A stretch of 64,000 nucleotides of DNA from Nothopassalora personata. Taxonomy: Eukaryota; Ascomycota; Dothideomycetes; Mycosphaerellales; Mycosphaerellaceae. This document shows positions 42,015 through 51,593 of this stretch, one piece after another (position 1 is the stretch's first letter; each line of letters begins with the position of its first letter). The stretch is from assembly GCA_033816765.1 (NCBI GenBank), contig CM066289.1, positions 930,001-994,000 on the forward strand, read 5' to 3'. A program made the translations under genes and the position numbers. Under the pieces are notes generated by a model. That model ran no database searches and was not told where the DNA came from. It saw only the letters and a program-made list of their open reading frames with translations.

Positions 42015-44651
42015 TCATTGCACAACACAGCTCCATCCTTTCTTCGCGCCTTCCTTTTCAAGCTCTTGGACTCGTTGTTCGACATGAGCGACACCTTTCT
42101 CGTAGTCCATCACTCCAGCCTGTACGTCTTCGACTCTGCCTTTGAGACCATTGATCTCATACTCCAGCTTGGCCGCGAGTGTCTCTATCTTCTTGACACC
42201 TTCCTCGAAGCGTTCTTTCTCCTCGCGCAAAACAGCTTCGGCATGGACTTGGACCTCGCGCACCGACTGTAGATAAGGATCTTGCATTGAGTCCAGCTTA
42301 TCTTGATCGCGATCGCATTGTTCCAGGATATCACGTAGCTGGAGGATCTCATTGGAAGTCCAGGTACCGATTTGAGATTCCAGAGCATTGAGCATGGAGC
42401 GTAGTCGCTTCGCTTGTTTCGCTGTTAGCTCTTCCGCTGCAAGCTGGACTGCAGGTTCGTCGTAGAACGGATCTGGACTGTCCTCAGTAAGATGCGACCA
42501 CTGCAGAACGCTCTCCTCTGCTAGGCTGAAGCTGAGATGACGCGGGAAGGCCCGATCGGAGTGTGGCTGGAGTCCGACATCCACATATTGACTGTAAGAC
42601 ACAGAGCGCTTCAACAGATTACTGACGTCAGCTCCAGTCTCAGGGCCAGAAGGCAAGCGCTCGTTCAAATCAATGCCGTGGTAGATGGATCCAGATAAAG
42701 ATGCTGTGGCCGTATCGGGCCGCGAAGCATCTGTGTCTCCCTGGTGATCCAGGATGTCGGCGCTTGTGTCTCGAGAATGGCCGTTGACGTACGTCAAACT
42801 ATCCCGCGACATACCTTGCCCATCAGTGCCGGCTGTAGACTGATATGATTCAGCCGTGTCAGGTCGTTTCCTGCCGAGCATCATGTTCAACCTGCTCGAT
42901 GAGTCTGTCACAGACGGCACTTGGCGTTCTCGCTTGACCTGAGCTTGTGGGCTGCTCGGAGAGCTCACTGGGCTGGTTTGTGACCTTATCAACGATGGAC
43001 GTTTGCCTTGTTCCACAGGTGACGTCGGCACCTGCTCTGTTGAAGGAAGTCTCCTGTGGAGGCCCACTGCTCGTTTTACAGTGCCGATCCCGCCCTTTGC
43101 CTCATCTTTGAAGTTGGTGGCGCGTTTGAAAAGTGAGTGCTTGGCACTCCCATCAACATCGCTCCCCTCTTCCTCGGTCAGCGTGGGTCGAACGAAGTCC
43201 TCGTACTCTTTGTCTTGCTCGCGACGATTTCGCGGAAGAGCGCCATCCACCGTACTCTTACGGCCAGCAGCCCATGTGAAGCCACCATGTTCGTCATCTT
43301 TGAACACCAGATTTTTATTCAGCTTCGGTTCCTGCTGGACCTCCGCCGGAACCTTCGACTTTTTGATAGGCTTTCCCCACCATAACCACTTGGCCCTGTC
43401 TCCGTAGGCTAATTGTACGAAGCGATCGATGTCCACGGTCTCCACGTCAGCGATGCCTGCTTTATCGCGACGACCGACTGAATCGACGAACATTTCTCTA
43501 CCTTTGCCGCTCAACTCAGCGACAGTATTCTTGACAGCCTTTGAGACTGCCCAACGCTCTTTGTCAGCTGCCTTCTGAGTAGCTCTGTGCAACCTGTCCA
43601 GCGTTCGTCGATCCAGTCTGCGCGTTCGCGGCAGGCGCTGCTGCTTCTGGAAGGCGCTGATACCACGCTTCATGGACTCTAAGTCGAATGGATCCTTTGT
43701 GACTGGAGCATTGACGGAGTGTAATCTGTTTCTGGCGCCCATCAACAAGCCGACAAGCCCAGATGCCGTTGTTGGTCCCAATATGCCGTCGTGTGGCTCG
43801 ATATTGTAGTGATCGCTCCCAATCTCCACCCACCAGTCATTGATTGCGCGCTCCGTGACATCGCACAGTAGTCCATCAGCATAGTCGATCTCGAGCTTGT
43901 CGAACAATGTCAGGGCGCTCTGGCAGAGTTTCACCAGCTCAATCACAGATTTGTAGACGTCATTCTTGTCGCTCGTCCTGTACAATTGATGAAACTTCGC
44001 AACAGTGGCAGCGGCTGGCTGCGAAAGTGCTAAGCCCGCACGACCAGAACATCCCAACCGTTTCAAATCTTCGTTGACGATGAAGTCGAATCGATGCTTC
44101 CTAACATCGCCTCCTGGTACGGCCACAACGGTCAATGACGACGGAAAGCCAGAGAGATTGGTGACCATCAGTATACCAAGGGGGGTGTCGCGCCTTTTAG
44201 CATGGTACTGGTTAAGTGCCTTGAAATAGACGCGCAATCTAGGCGACCAAGTGCTCTCGTCGATGGGTACACTCATTACACCCACGACGATGCGATGTGA
44301 CGAGTCACCTGTGTAGGTCGTGATGATGAAGGTAGGATGCGTGCGGGAAGTTGTCCACTGCTCAACCACGTAGCATTCGTAGCCATAAAGTTCCCGCCTC
44401 CGGTCGAGTACTGTGGTGGAGGCATCCTCCTCGAGGTAGCGGAACGCCACTGGATCTGTCAAGACGAATCTCTGATGTCCTTTCTTGCATGGTGGACCCG
44501 TTTCCTCAGCTGCCTGGTGTGTTTCCGAGCCCGGGGTTTGTGGCGCGGGCGATGTAGGAGGATCATCTGGGCCTGTGGAAGATTGCGACAAGGCTGTCTG
44601 CAATGGAGGTGTCCGCAGCCTCGCACGATCGAAAGATGATCTTGTGGTCAT
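42015..44651 (-). CDS. STB6-like Sin3-binding protein with C-terminal CaaX motif
   Basis: The single exon encodes 878 residues. Residues 60-260 match the STB6/STB2 N-terminal domain: FVLTDPVAFRYLEEDASTTV, LYGYECYVVEQWTTSRTHPT and FIITTYTGDSSHRIVVGVMS. In yeast these proteins bind Sin3, part of the Rpd3 deacetylase complex. The middle (residues 470-700) is disordered. The end is a coiled coil (LEKEGAKKG and the heptad-like stretch before it). The last four residues are CVVQ, a CaaX box of the kind recognised by farnesyltransferase, so the protein may be lipid-anchored. The first ATG at 44651 follows an in-frame GTG at 44657. Confidence 0.8.
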   Translation of the reverse strand: MTTRSSFDRARLRTPPLQTALSQSSTGPDDPPTSPAPQTPGSETHQAAEETGPPCKKGHQRFVLTDPVAFRYLEEDASTTVLDRRRELYGYECYVVEQWTTSRTHPTFIITTYTGDSSHRIVVGVMSVPIDESTWSPRLRVYFKALNQYHAKRRDTPLGILMVTNLSGFPSSLTVVAVPGGDVRKHRFDFIVNEDLKRLGCSGRAGLALSQPAAATVAKFHQLYRTSDKNDVYKSVIELVKLCQSALTLFDKLEIDYADGLLCDVTERAINDWWVEIGSDHYNIEPHDGILGPTTASGLVGLLMGARNRLHSVNAPVTKDPFDLESMKRGISAFQKQQRLPRTRRLDRRTLDRLHRATQKAADKERWAVSKAVKNTVAELSGKGREMFVDSVGRRDKAGIADVETVDIDRFVQLAYGDRAKWLWWGKPIKKSKVPAEVQQEPKLNKNLVFKDDEHGGFTWAAGRKSTVDGALPRNRREQDKEYEDFVRPTLTEEEGSDVDGSAKHSLFKRATNFKDEAKGGIGTVKRAVGLHRRLPSTEQVPTSPVEQGKRPSLIRSQTSPVSSPSSPQAQVKRERQVPSVTDSSSRLNMMLGRKRPDTAESYQSTAGTDGQGMSRDSLTYVNGHSRDTSADILDHQGDTDASRPDTATASLSGSIYHGIDLNERLPSGPETGADVSNLLKRSVSYSQYVDVGLQPHSDRAFPRHLSFSLAEESVLQWSHLTEDSPDPFYDEPAVQLAAEELTAKQAKRLRSMLNALESQIGTWTSNEILQLRDILEQCDRDQDKLDSMQDPYLQSVREVQVHAEAVLREEKERFEEGVKKIETLAAKLEYEINGLKGRVEDVQAGVMDYEKGVAHVEQRVQELEKEGAKKGWSCVVQ

Positions 44652-45245
44652 CGTCACCGTCTTTCAGTGGCGTAATGCTGGGTATCACAAGCCATGCTGC
44701 CCTCCGTAATACTGCGCTCTGCAGGTGTGCTTCAGGAAAGCAGCAAACAACTATGAGCAGTGCAGACTAGAAGCGTTTTGCGGCGGTATCCCCAGCCAAT
44801 TAGTCGCCTTGGAATAGTTAGCAGCGCTTCCGGGCAGGATTATTGTAGATATGTTGAAAGAGAGATGAGTCGAATGTAGGAAGGTCATGCACAGTCGCCC
44901 GTCGTGTAGAGTGTAATGAAGTCTGAATCGTCCTCTAGGCGACCTCAGTCAATATTTGATCGGGATGCCCTAAGTTCAGTGGACGGGCTGTATGACGTGG
45001 AGCTGTGCGCAGGACTACTTACACCGGACTCAAGGTCCGCGGATAACATGATAGGCGTTTCGATACCGATAGCACGAGACCTGGCCTTCCTGCTCCCGTT
45101 ATCACGATGATTGTTTGTGCATCCTTCACCAAGTCTCCAATCTGGTATGGTAGTTCGGATCTTGATTGATCGAGTAAGTCTGAATACAGTACTCCCTCGC
45201 AAGTGAGCCACGCGAAGCTTCCTTCACACGCAAACAACAGCAACG
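44652..45245. other. divergent promoter region (STB6-like / RMD5)
   Basis: The two flanking genes diverge from this stretch. No other gene is recognised. Confidence 0.45.
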
Positions 45246-46535
45246 ATGGAGGGCATACTGGCAGCCCACAAGCAGCAGGTGACCAAAGGCAACCTCTCCA
45301 AGACGATCGACTCGGTCCAATCCCTCATCGATATCCTCCAAAAGACGCGCGACAATGTCGCCGACAGCCCCGACAAAGCTGCTCTGCACCTGGCGAAGCT
45401 CCAGAACCCAGTCAAACAGTCATTCACCAAGCTCGAGGAAGATCTCAAGGAAGTGAACAAGGGCGTGAACGCATATCAGAAGGCGCTTAAGGACAAGTTC
45501 AAGAGTGCAGCACTGCCCACCAGCAGCAATGAAGTCCTCAGGGGCAACCCAGATCTGGTCAACCGAGCCATTGCCATGCATCTGCTGCGGGAAGGCAAGT
45601 TCGACGTGGCCAAGACGTTTGTGAAGGAGGTGTCCAAGCGGCCGCTACAAGTCGATCATGCAGAGAGGGAGGGCTTGGAAGGACGACCCGACAGGACCTG
45701 GATGCAAGATCTGGCAGATGCAGACGACATGATGTTGGACGGCTTAGAAGCAGTGGCTGATGGGGAGATTGGGAAGAGTGGCTTGCAGAAGAAGTTCTCG
45801 GACATGTACCACATCCTGGATGCACTACGAAATCAACACAATCTGGAACCTGCCATCGAATGGGCGCGGAACCATAGCTATGAGTTGGAGAATCGTGGCT
45901 CCAACCTCGAATTTGAGCTGGCACGGCTCAAGTTCGTCGAGCTGTACACAGACGAGGATATCATGTCTGAAGCACCTTTTGCTGGCCCGATTCGTGCTAT
46001 GGAATATGCTCGCGAAACATTCCCAACTCTGAGTAGCCGGTATGCTCGAGAGACGACGAGCCTGCTCGGATCTCTGGCTTTCTCGCCTGCAATATCTACA
46101 TCCCCCTACCACCCGTTCTTCCATAACTCATCATCCTTCGAGGAAGCTTCGGCATCCTTCACTCGCGAGTTCTGCGGCATGCTTGGGTTGTCGTCGCAAT
46201 CACCACTCTACACAGCAGTAACGGCAGGTGGCATCGCACTGCCAACGTTGGAAAAGGTCGAGCGAGTAATGGCTCAAGCGCGAGGTCAATGGACGTCCGT
46301 CAACGAGCTTCCAGTGGAAACACCCTTACCACCTGGCTTCCTCTTCCACAGCATATTTGTATGTCCCGTGAGCAAAGAGCAGGCAACAGACGCGAATCCA
46401 CCAATGATGCTGCCATGTGGACATGTCATTGCGAAAGAGAGTTTGGAAATGCATAGCAAGGGTAAGAGTCGGATGAAATGTCCCTACTGTCCCAATGAAA
46501 GCCATCCGAGGGAGGCGAAGAGGGTGTACATATAA
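45246..46535 (+). CDS. RMD5: GID/CTLH E3 ubiquitin ligase subunit RMD5 (GID2)
   Basis: The uninterrupted frame encodes 429 residues. The N-terminus is helical (KQQVTKGNLSKTIDSVQSLI). The LisH/CTLH and CRA region spans about residues 110-290 (NRAIAMHLLREGKFDVAKTF, ILDALRNQHNLEPAIEWARN, LEFELARLKFVELYTDEDIM). The C-terminus is a degenerate RING (CPVSKEQATDANPPMMLPCG with HVIAKESL, then MKCPYCP), the mark of Rmd5/Gid2. In yeast the GID complex degrades gluconeogenic enzymes such as fructose-1,6-bisphosphatase when glucose returns. The RING lacks some zinc ligands of a standard RING, as usual in this family. Length and order of domains are normal. Confidence 0.93.
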   Translation: MEGILAAHKQQVTKGNLSKTIDSVQSLIDILQKTRDNVADSPDKAALHLAKLQNPVKQSFTKLEEDLKEVNKGVNAYQKALKDKFKSAALPTSSNEVLRGNPDLVNRAIAMHLLREGKFDVAKTFVKEVSKRPLQVDHAEREGLEGRPDRTWMQDLADADDMMLDGLEAVADGEIGKSGLQKKFSDMYHILDALRNQHNLEPAIEWARNHSYELENRGSNLEFELARLKFVELYTDEDIMSEAPFAGPIRAMEYARETFPTLSSRYARETTSLLGSLAFSPAISTSPYHPFFHNSSSFEEASASFTREFCGMLGLSSQSPLYTAVTAGGIALPTLEKVERVMAQARGQWTSVNELPVETPLPPGFLFHSIFVCPVSKEQATDANPPMMLPCGHVIAKESLEMHSKGKSRMKCPYCPNESHPREAKRVYI

Positions 46536-46647
46536 GCCATGGCTGAAACGATACCACGAAGTCACGATCTACACGTTGAACACCATCAACCCGAGGGGTC
46601 TATGTACATGAGATAAACATCATACCGACATCGTCACGCCAGTCCCA

Positions 46648-47124
46648 TCACCACTCCGTCTCAAACGGTCTCTTCCCCTTCCACCCTGACCCGCAAATAT
46701 TCGCAGTGCAATACCCCTCCTCAGCCCACTCGTGCCACTTCTGCTTCCTGTTATCTGGGAAAGCTTCCCGATACAGCCACGTCAGCGAAAGAAAGATGTT
46801 GGAGGTATATATTGCCACTGTAACTTAGCTTAGGGCGGCGTCGCCTTTTGCAATAAAAAAACACTCGTACGAAATTTGACCCCGTCGAGTCTCACCATTG
46901 ACAGTCCACCGCCTACACTCCTCATCTCGGAAACCTACCAAGCAGCAGTCTCCTCTAAGTTCCCCCGGCCAGTACTCCCCCGGAACCTCCACGCGTGTAA
47001 TAGGACTCTTCCACGCGTCGCGGTCGGCAGTCCCAGGGAGGGAGCCGTGCTTTTCGTCATCACGGTCCCTCCCACCGTGGCGGCCCACATCCGCCGCTGC
47101 GTTGGAAAGGTTGCGGATGTTCAA
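46648..47124 (-). CDS. small hypothetical gene, uncertain model
   Basis: A minus-strand exon at 46817-46648 encodes a convincing C-terminus: YTSNIFLSLTWLYREAFPDN, HEWAEEGYCTANICGSGWKG and a stop after FETEW. The best partner is an upstream segment (47124-46881) ending DEECRRWTVNGETRR, joined by a 63-bp intron (46880-46818, GTCAAA...TTACAG); the total is then in frame at about 137 residues. The donor is weak and no ATG begins the upstream exon (47124 is TTG), so there may be one more exon to the right. Three Cys and one hydrophobic stretch are visible; no function is known to me. It could also be a decayed gene. Confidence 0.4.
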
Positions 47125-47301
47125 GACGTTGTCAAGTAGACTTCAATAGTCCATTTTCGTGGGTATGTACTAAAAGTATGTCGTTAGATTCTGGTTGATG
47201 ACGATCGAGCAAGCCGACTTTGCACTGCATTTGTCCCCAGGAACGCCTCCCTCATCCGCGCTATGCAAAGCAAATAGGTATCATGTTCATGTTCATGCGT
47301 T

Positions 47302-47857
47302 TCAAGCTTTCTCTATCCGCCGTTGGTCCGCTCGCTTTGGTAATGTCCATGGTACGGCGCATATAACCTTTTGGCGCATGTCAGCAATAGAGCGTCAGAC
47401 ATGGGTGCAGCCTACTGACCTCTCCCTCGCTGTATGCCCAAAAATATACAATCATGCCGATAAAGTAGTAGAGCGACGCATTGGTCGCTTGGTACAGAAG
47501 TATGCTGGTCAAGCTTGCCAACGGCAGCCACATCAACCGCACTTCTATGCTTCGATGTATTGAGGTCCCGGCCACAAAGTTGAGTGGCCACTCGTATGCA
47601 AGTGTCAAGAAGGCGATGACCAGGTTGATGATTTGGAGGATGGGTACAGGCTTGACAGCGAGATCAAAGTTCTTGGTGAGGAAGTCGAAGAAGAACTTTG
47701 GCCAGAAGAAGGCTTCTAAGGTGGCAGCGATTTGATCTGAGTTGATGCTGGTTAGCTGCGTGCTTGGTGGCAATGCGCATTCAAGCATGAACAACGTACA
47801 CGCTGCTGCTGTCAAGACTATCAATCGTGCCCAGTGGTTCTTGATCAGCTTGCCCAT
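47302..47857 (-). CDS. small four-helix membrane protein (fungal DUF7727-like)
   Basis: A three-exon model (47857-47800, 47736-47420, 47367-47302) with GT-AG introns of 63 and 52 bp encodes 146 residues. The first intron restores the sequence TAAAYQIAATLEAFFWPKFF, and the last exon ends VPWTLPKRADQRRIEKA. Four hydrophobic segments are visible. The start MGKLIKNHWARLIVLTA and the block AGTSIHRSIEVRLMWLPLAS are conserved among filamentous ascomycetes as far as I remember, but no function is known. Leaving out the first intron gives a 21-residue insertion of poor quality, which argues for splicing. Confidence 0.75.
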
Positions 47858-48948
47858 GCTTTGAAGAACAGCTGCTGTACGTCGAAACGCGGTGAGGTAT
47901 GCAAGTCTGCTACCGTTCCTGTCGCAAGTGTCGCATGGTCTCCACGCAAAAAGGCAAGCAGGAGATACAGCGGGGGGTAAGTAGGGTGCTCGAGAGGCGG
48001 TTGTGACGAGATAGCGGGTCGTAGCAACGGGTCCAGGCTTGTGAGCACGCGGACGGGAATGGGAGTGAGTCTGCAGAGTGATAACTAATGGAAGCGAACG
48101 GTCGAGTACCTACGCCAAGCGAAAGTAAGACGGCACCGATGGAGAGGACATGGGCTCCAGATAAGATGAAGTCTCGCAATCGGCTAACAAGCACCGCCGT
48201 TCTCTGCCCAGACGAGTGCGTGGCAGATGCGGTGGGCAAAGTGCGTGCAGACACCAGAGCTTCTAAGCGCCCAGGTCGAACGAATGAAGTCGGAGAAGAG
48301 CTGCGGCCAGGATTGGCGTAAAGCCAACCATTCAGACCCTTTCATCGGCAGCCAATCAATTATTGATTTGGCGCCCAGACTCGCACTTGCTGCCCCCCGC
48401 CCACCCCCCCCCCCCCCGCCCCCCAGCGCTTAAACCCGCTCTCTGCTGCAGGCACACGATTCTGTGCTTGCACGACACCCGCCGTTTCTCTCGGAACTGC
48501 TCTCGTTGCGCTGATAGGCTGGATGCCGTCTTGGAACGGCGTCAATAGCATCCCGGTCACGCATGAGACGGGCTGGTGAAGGTGCTCGGAAGCATGGTCG
48601 TGCCGATCTGGCGCGTGGTCTTCGAGAAGGTTGGTCATTCACTTGCTCTGTCGTCCCGTCTGTCGAATCGAGTCTTTTGACCCGTGTGGGAGGATATTGT
48701 CGCGTTGTCTCACTCGGGTAGAAAGACGACTGCAAACACATCCTATCATACACCTATCTGTCAGCATTAAGAAAGCAAGTCGCATAGCTATCGAGCTCAA
48801 CGATACTATCCAGTATGAGGCATTGCTAGGAGTTTAGACCAGCGTTTCGCCGAATCCGATCAAAGGCACACCGAGACCACAACTACTGGCGCAGACGATA
48901 TCGCAATCTCCATAGAGAGAGCCTGGTCGAGAGCAAAACGATAGCAGC
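47858..48948. other. intergenic, upstream of NoxA
   Basis: It contains a C-run (C14 near 48405, in a C-rich block 48394-48424). No gene is recognised; frames here are short and overlap. Confidence 0.45.
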
Positions 48949-50662
48949 ATGGCAGTCGTCAAGCAGAAGTCATGGCTGGCTGCCCAACTCACACCGCGAA
49001 AGCTCATCTTCTACACCTTCTTCCACGGCCTCCACATCTTCCTCTTCATCATCGGCTGGTACGTCCAAGCCAACGATCAGCGACTCGCACCTCTCAACAC
49101 CCTGGAGTTCAGCGTCTGGTTCTCGCGAGGAGCAGGCCTCTGCCTCTCAGTCGACACTATGATCATCCTCTTCCCAATGTGCCGGAACGTCCTCAAAGTG
49201 ATCCGCCCCAAGATTCGATGGCTGCCACTCGACGAAAGCCAGTGGTTCCACCGACAAGTCGCGTACAGCATGCTGCTCTGGACCATTGTACACGTGAGCG
49301 CACACTATGTGAACTTCTTCAACGTCGAGCGGTCACTCGTGCGGAAAGAGGCGGCGGTACAGATACATTATACGCAAGCGGGTGGTATTACTGGCCATGT
49401 CATGCTATTGTGCATGTTGCTCATGTTCACCACGGCGCATGCGAAGATCAGGCAGCAGAGCTATGAGACGTTTTGGTATACACATCATTTGTTTATCCCG
49501 TTCCTGCTGGCCATGTATACGCATGCGACTGGGTGCTTCGTGAGAGATTCTGTCCATCCATACTCGCCGTTCGATCACCACAACTTCTGGACCCATTGCA
49601 TCGGATATGAGGGCTGGAGGTGGGAGCTGGTAGGAGGAGGCTTATATTTGTGCGAAAGGCTGTGGCGCGAGATTCGCGCCAGGAGGCAGACCGAGATCAT
49701 CAAGGTTGTCCGGCACCCATATGGTAAGTCTTCTCGAGCCATGTAGGAGCGACCAGGGCTAATATGCAGTAGATGCCGTTGAGATCCAGTTCCGAAAGCC
49801 TAGCATGCGTTACAAGGCAGGGCAATGGCTGTTCATCAACGTGCCATCCGTCAGCCAGAATCAGTGGCATCCTTTTACCATCACTTCGTGTCCTTTCGAC
49901 CCATACATCAGCATACACGTGCGACAAGTCGGCGACTTCACGAGAGCATTGGCGAACGCTCTTGGTGCCGGACAAGAGCAACAAAAGCTGTACGACGAAC
50001 TAGATCCCATGGGCATGTACGAGGTTGCACTGCAACACGGCCAAGAAATGCCGAAGCTTCGTATCGACGGCCCATACGGAGCGCCCGCGGAAGACGTCTT
50101 CGAGAACGAAATCGCGATTCTCATCGGAACGGGTATCGGCGTCACGCCCTGGGCAGCCATCCTCAAGAACATCTGGCACATGCGGCTGTCGCCAAATCCG
50201 CCCAAACGACTACGCAGAGTAGAGTTCATCTGGGTCTGCAGGGACACAACATCCTTCGAATGGTTCCAAGCACTCCTCTCGAGCTTAGAGCAACAAAGCA
50301 TGGGCATGTGCGGACCAGGAAGCCACCAGGAGTTCTTGCGAATCCACACATATCTCACACAGAAGATGGACGCAGACACTGCCCAGAACATCGTCCTCAA
50401 CTCCGTCGGAACCGACAAGGACCCACTGACTGAGCTGTCGAGCCGAACGAACTTTGGTCGACCAGATTTCAACCGCTTGCTCGTCGCAATGCGGGAAGGT
50501 ATCCTCAACCAATCTTACATCGCAGGCCTCGATCGAGGCGGCAGGACAGATGTGGGTGTATACTTCTGTGGTCCGAGCGTGGCTGCGAGAGTTATCAAAA
50601 AGGCCTGCAAGGAGGCCACGGTAGAGCAGGTCAAGTTCCGGTTCTGGAAGGAGCATTTCTAG
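48949..50662 (+). CDS. noxA: NADPH oxidase NoxA (superoxide-generating, no EF-hand)
   Basis: Two exons (48949-49723 and 49770-50662; 46-bp intron GTAAGT...GCAG) encode 555 residues. Six membrane segments carry the heme-binding His pairs: HRQVAYSMLLWTIVHVSAHY (His101 and His115) and THHLFIPFLLAMYTHATG. The FAD site is HPFTITSCP and the NADPH site is GTGIGVTPWAAILKN, ending CGPSVAARVIKKAC and FWKEHF. The length and absence of an N-terminal calcium-binding extension fit NoxA (Nox1) rather than NoxC. The enzyme makes superoxide at membranes and in fungi supports fruiting, hyphal fusion and, in pathogens, infection structures, together with NoxR and Rac. The regulators are not in this window. Confidence 0.95.
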
Positions 50663-50973
50663 ACAAAGTTCATGACGGAGCACGCATCTTTGTAGAGCAT
50701 TCGGCGCGAACGAGTCCAAGGGGTGCAACAGATACCAACTGTCGATTTTTTGAGCCGCGTCTTGTGAGGTATATGTACAGTGAAATGCCCACCGGTCCCA
50801 GACCAATTGCACTTTTTTTTCCCATGTCCATGTCGATATTCGTCCGAACCTTGCTCTGCTCCTCCTTCTGTTCATACATGTCCAGAAACCTCCCGATCCC
50901 ATCCTCAAGCAGTCATTCCAAAATACATCGCGCACATAGGTGCCTTGCCTTGCCTCGCACGCACGCACGCACG

Positions 50974-51025
<52 letters not shown>

Positions 51026-51091
51026 CACCGATCCTGACCAAACCAACACCTCACTTTCCCATCCGCCCCATCATCAACACCCCCCCCCCCT
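50663..51091. other. intergenic between NoxA and TIM10, with CT microsatellite
   Basis: Convergent gene ends. It contains the CT/CACG repeat and a C-run near 51081. No gene is recognised. Confidence 0.5.
50974..51026. repeat. (CT)n microsatellite
   Basis: About 50 bp of nearly pure CT repeat, preceded by (GCAC)n. Confidence 0.9.
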
Positions 51092-51451
51092 CTAAGACCC
51101 AAACATCCCCCCACCCGGCGCTCCACCACTCCTCTGCTGCGCCTCACCCTGCATCTTTTCCGACACTTTGATATTCACCTCGAAGAATTTCGAGACGCAG
51201 CGGTCAAGGCAGACGGATTCGCCTTTGTTCAGGTCGGCTTCGCGGTATTGGGGGGGGATGCATTTGCGCGTGCAGGTGTCGACTAGTCTGGTGGGTGTGA
51301 GGGAGAGAGTTGTTGAAGAGGGAGAGAGAGGGGAGGGGAGGGGAGCGTACTGGTTGAACATGTTGGAGACCATCTCGATTTCTGCTTCTGCTGCTGCGAG
51401 TTTTTCCGCGGAGGTGGGTTGGGGGCGGGCGCCGATGCCGAGCCAGGACAT
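51092..51451 (-). CDS. TIM10: mitochondrial import chaperone TIM10
   Basis: Two exons (51451-51351 and 51287-51092; 63-bp intron) encode 98 residues. The twin CX3C motif of small Tim proteins is present as CTRKC and CLDRC. The start MSWLGIGARPQPTSAEKLAA and EIEMVSNMFNQ before the first motif are those of Tim10, which with Tim9 carries hydrophobic carriers across the mitochondrial intermembrane space. Reading through the intron would insert a Ser/Pro/Leu stretch between the two halves. Length is normal for the family. Confidence 0.95.
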   Translation of the reverse strand: MSWLGIGARPQPTSAEKLAAAEAEIEMVSNMFNQYAPLPSPLSPSSTTLSLTPTRLVDTCTRKCIPPQYREADLNKGESVCLDRCVSKFFEVNIKVSEKMQGEAQQRSGGAPGGGMFGS

Positions 51452-51593
51452 GGTGAGTGGAGTGGAGTGGTTGGTTGGTTGGTTGGTTGATTGGTATGCG
51501 GGTGGTGGGGGTTGCGTTGGTGTTAATGCTGATGTTTGTGGTTACGATGGTTTCTCAGGTCAAAGGTCAGGATGGTGACGGGGGAGCTCGACA

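Noticed and set aside
50285..51049. 254-codon minus-strand open frame with Arg-Glu repeats
   Set aside because: Antisense to NoxA, and its repetitive end comes from the CT microsatellite.
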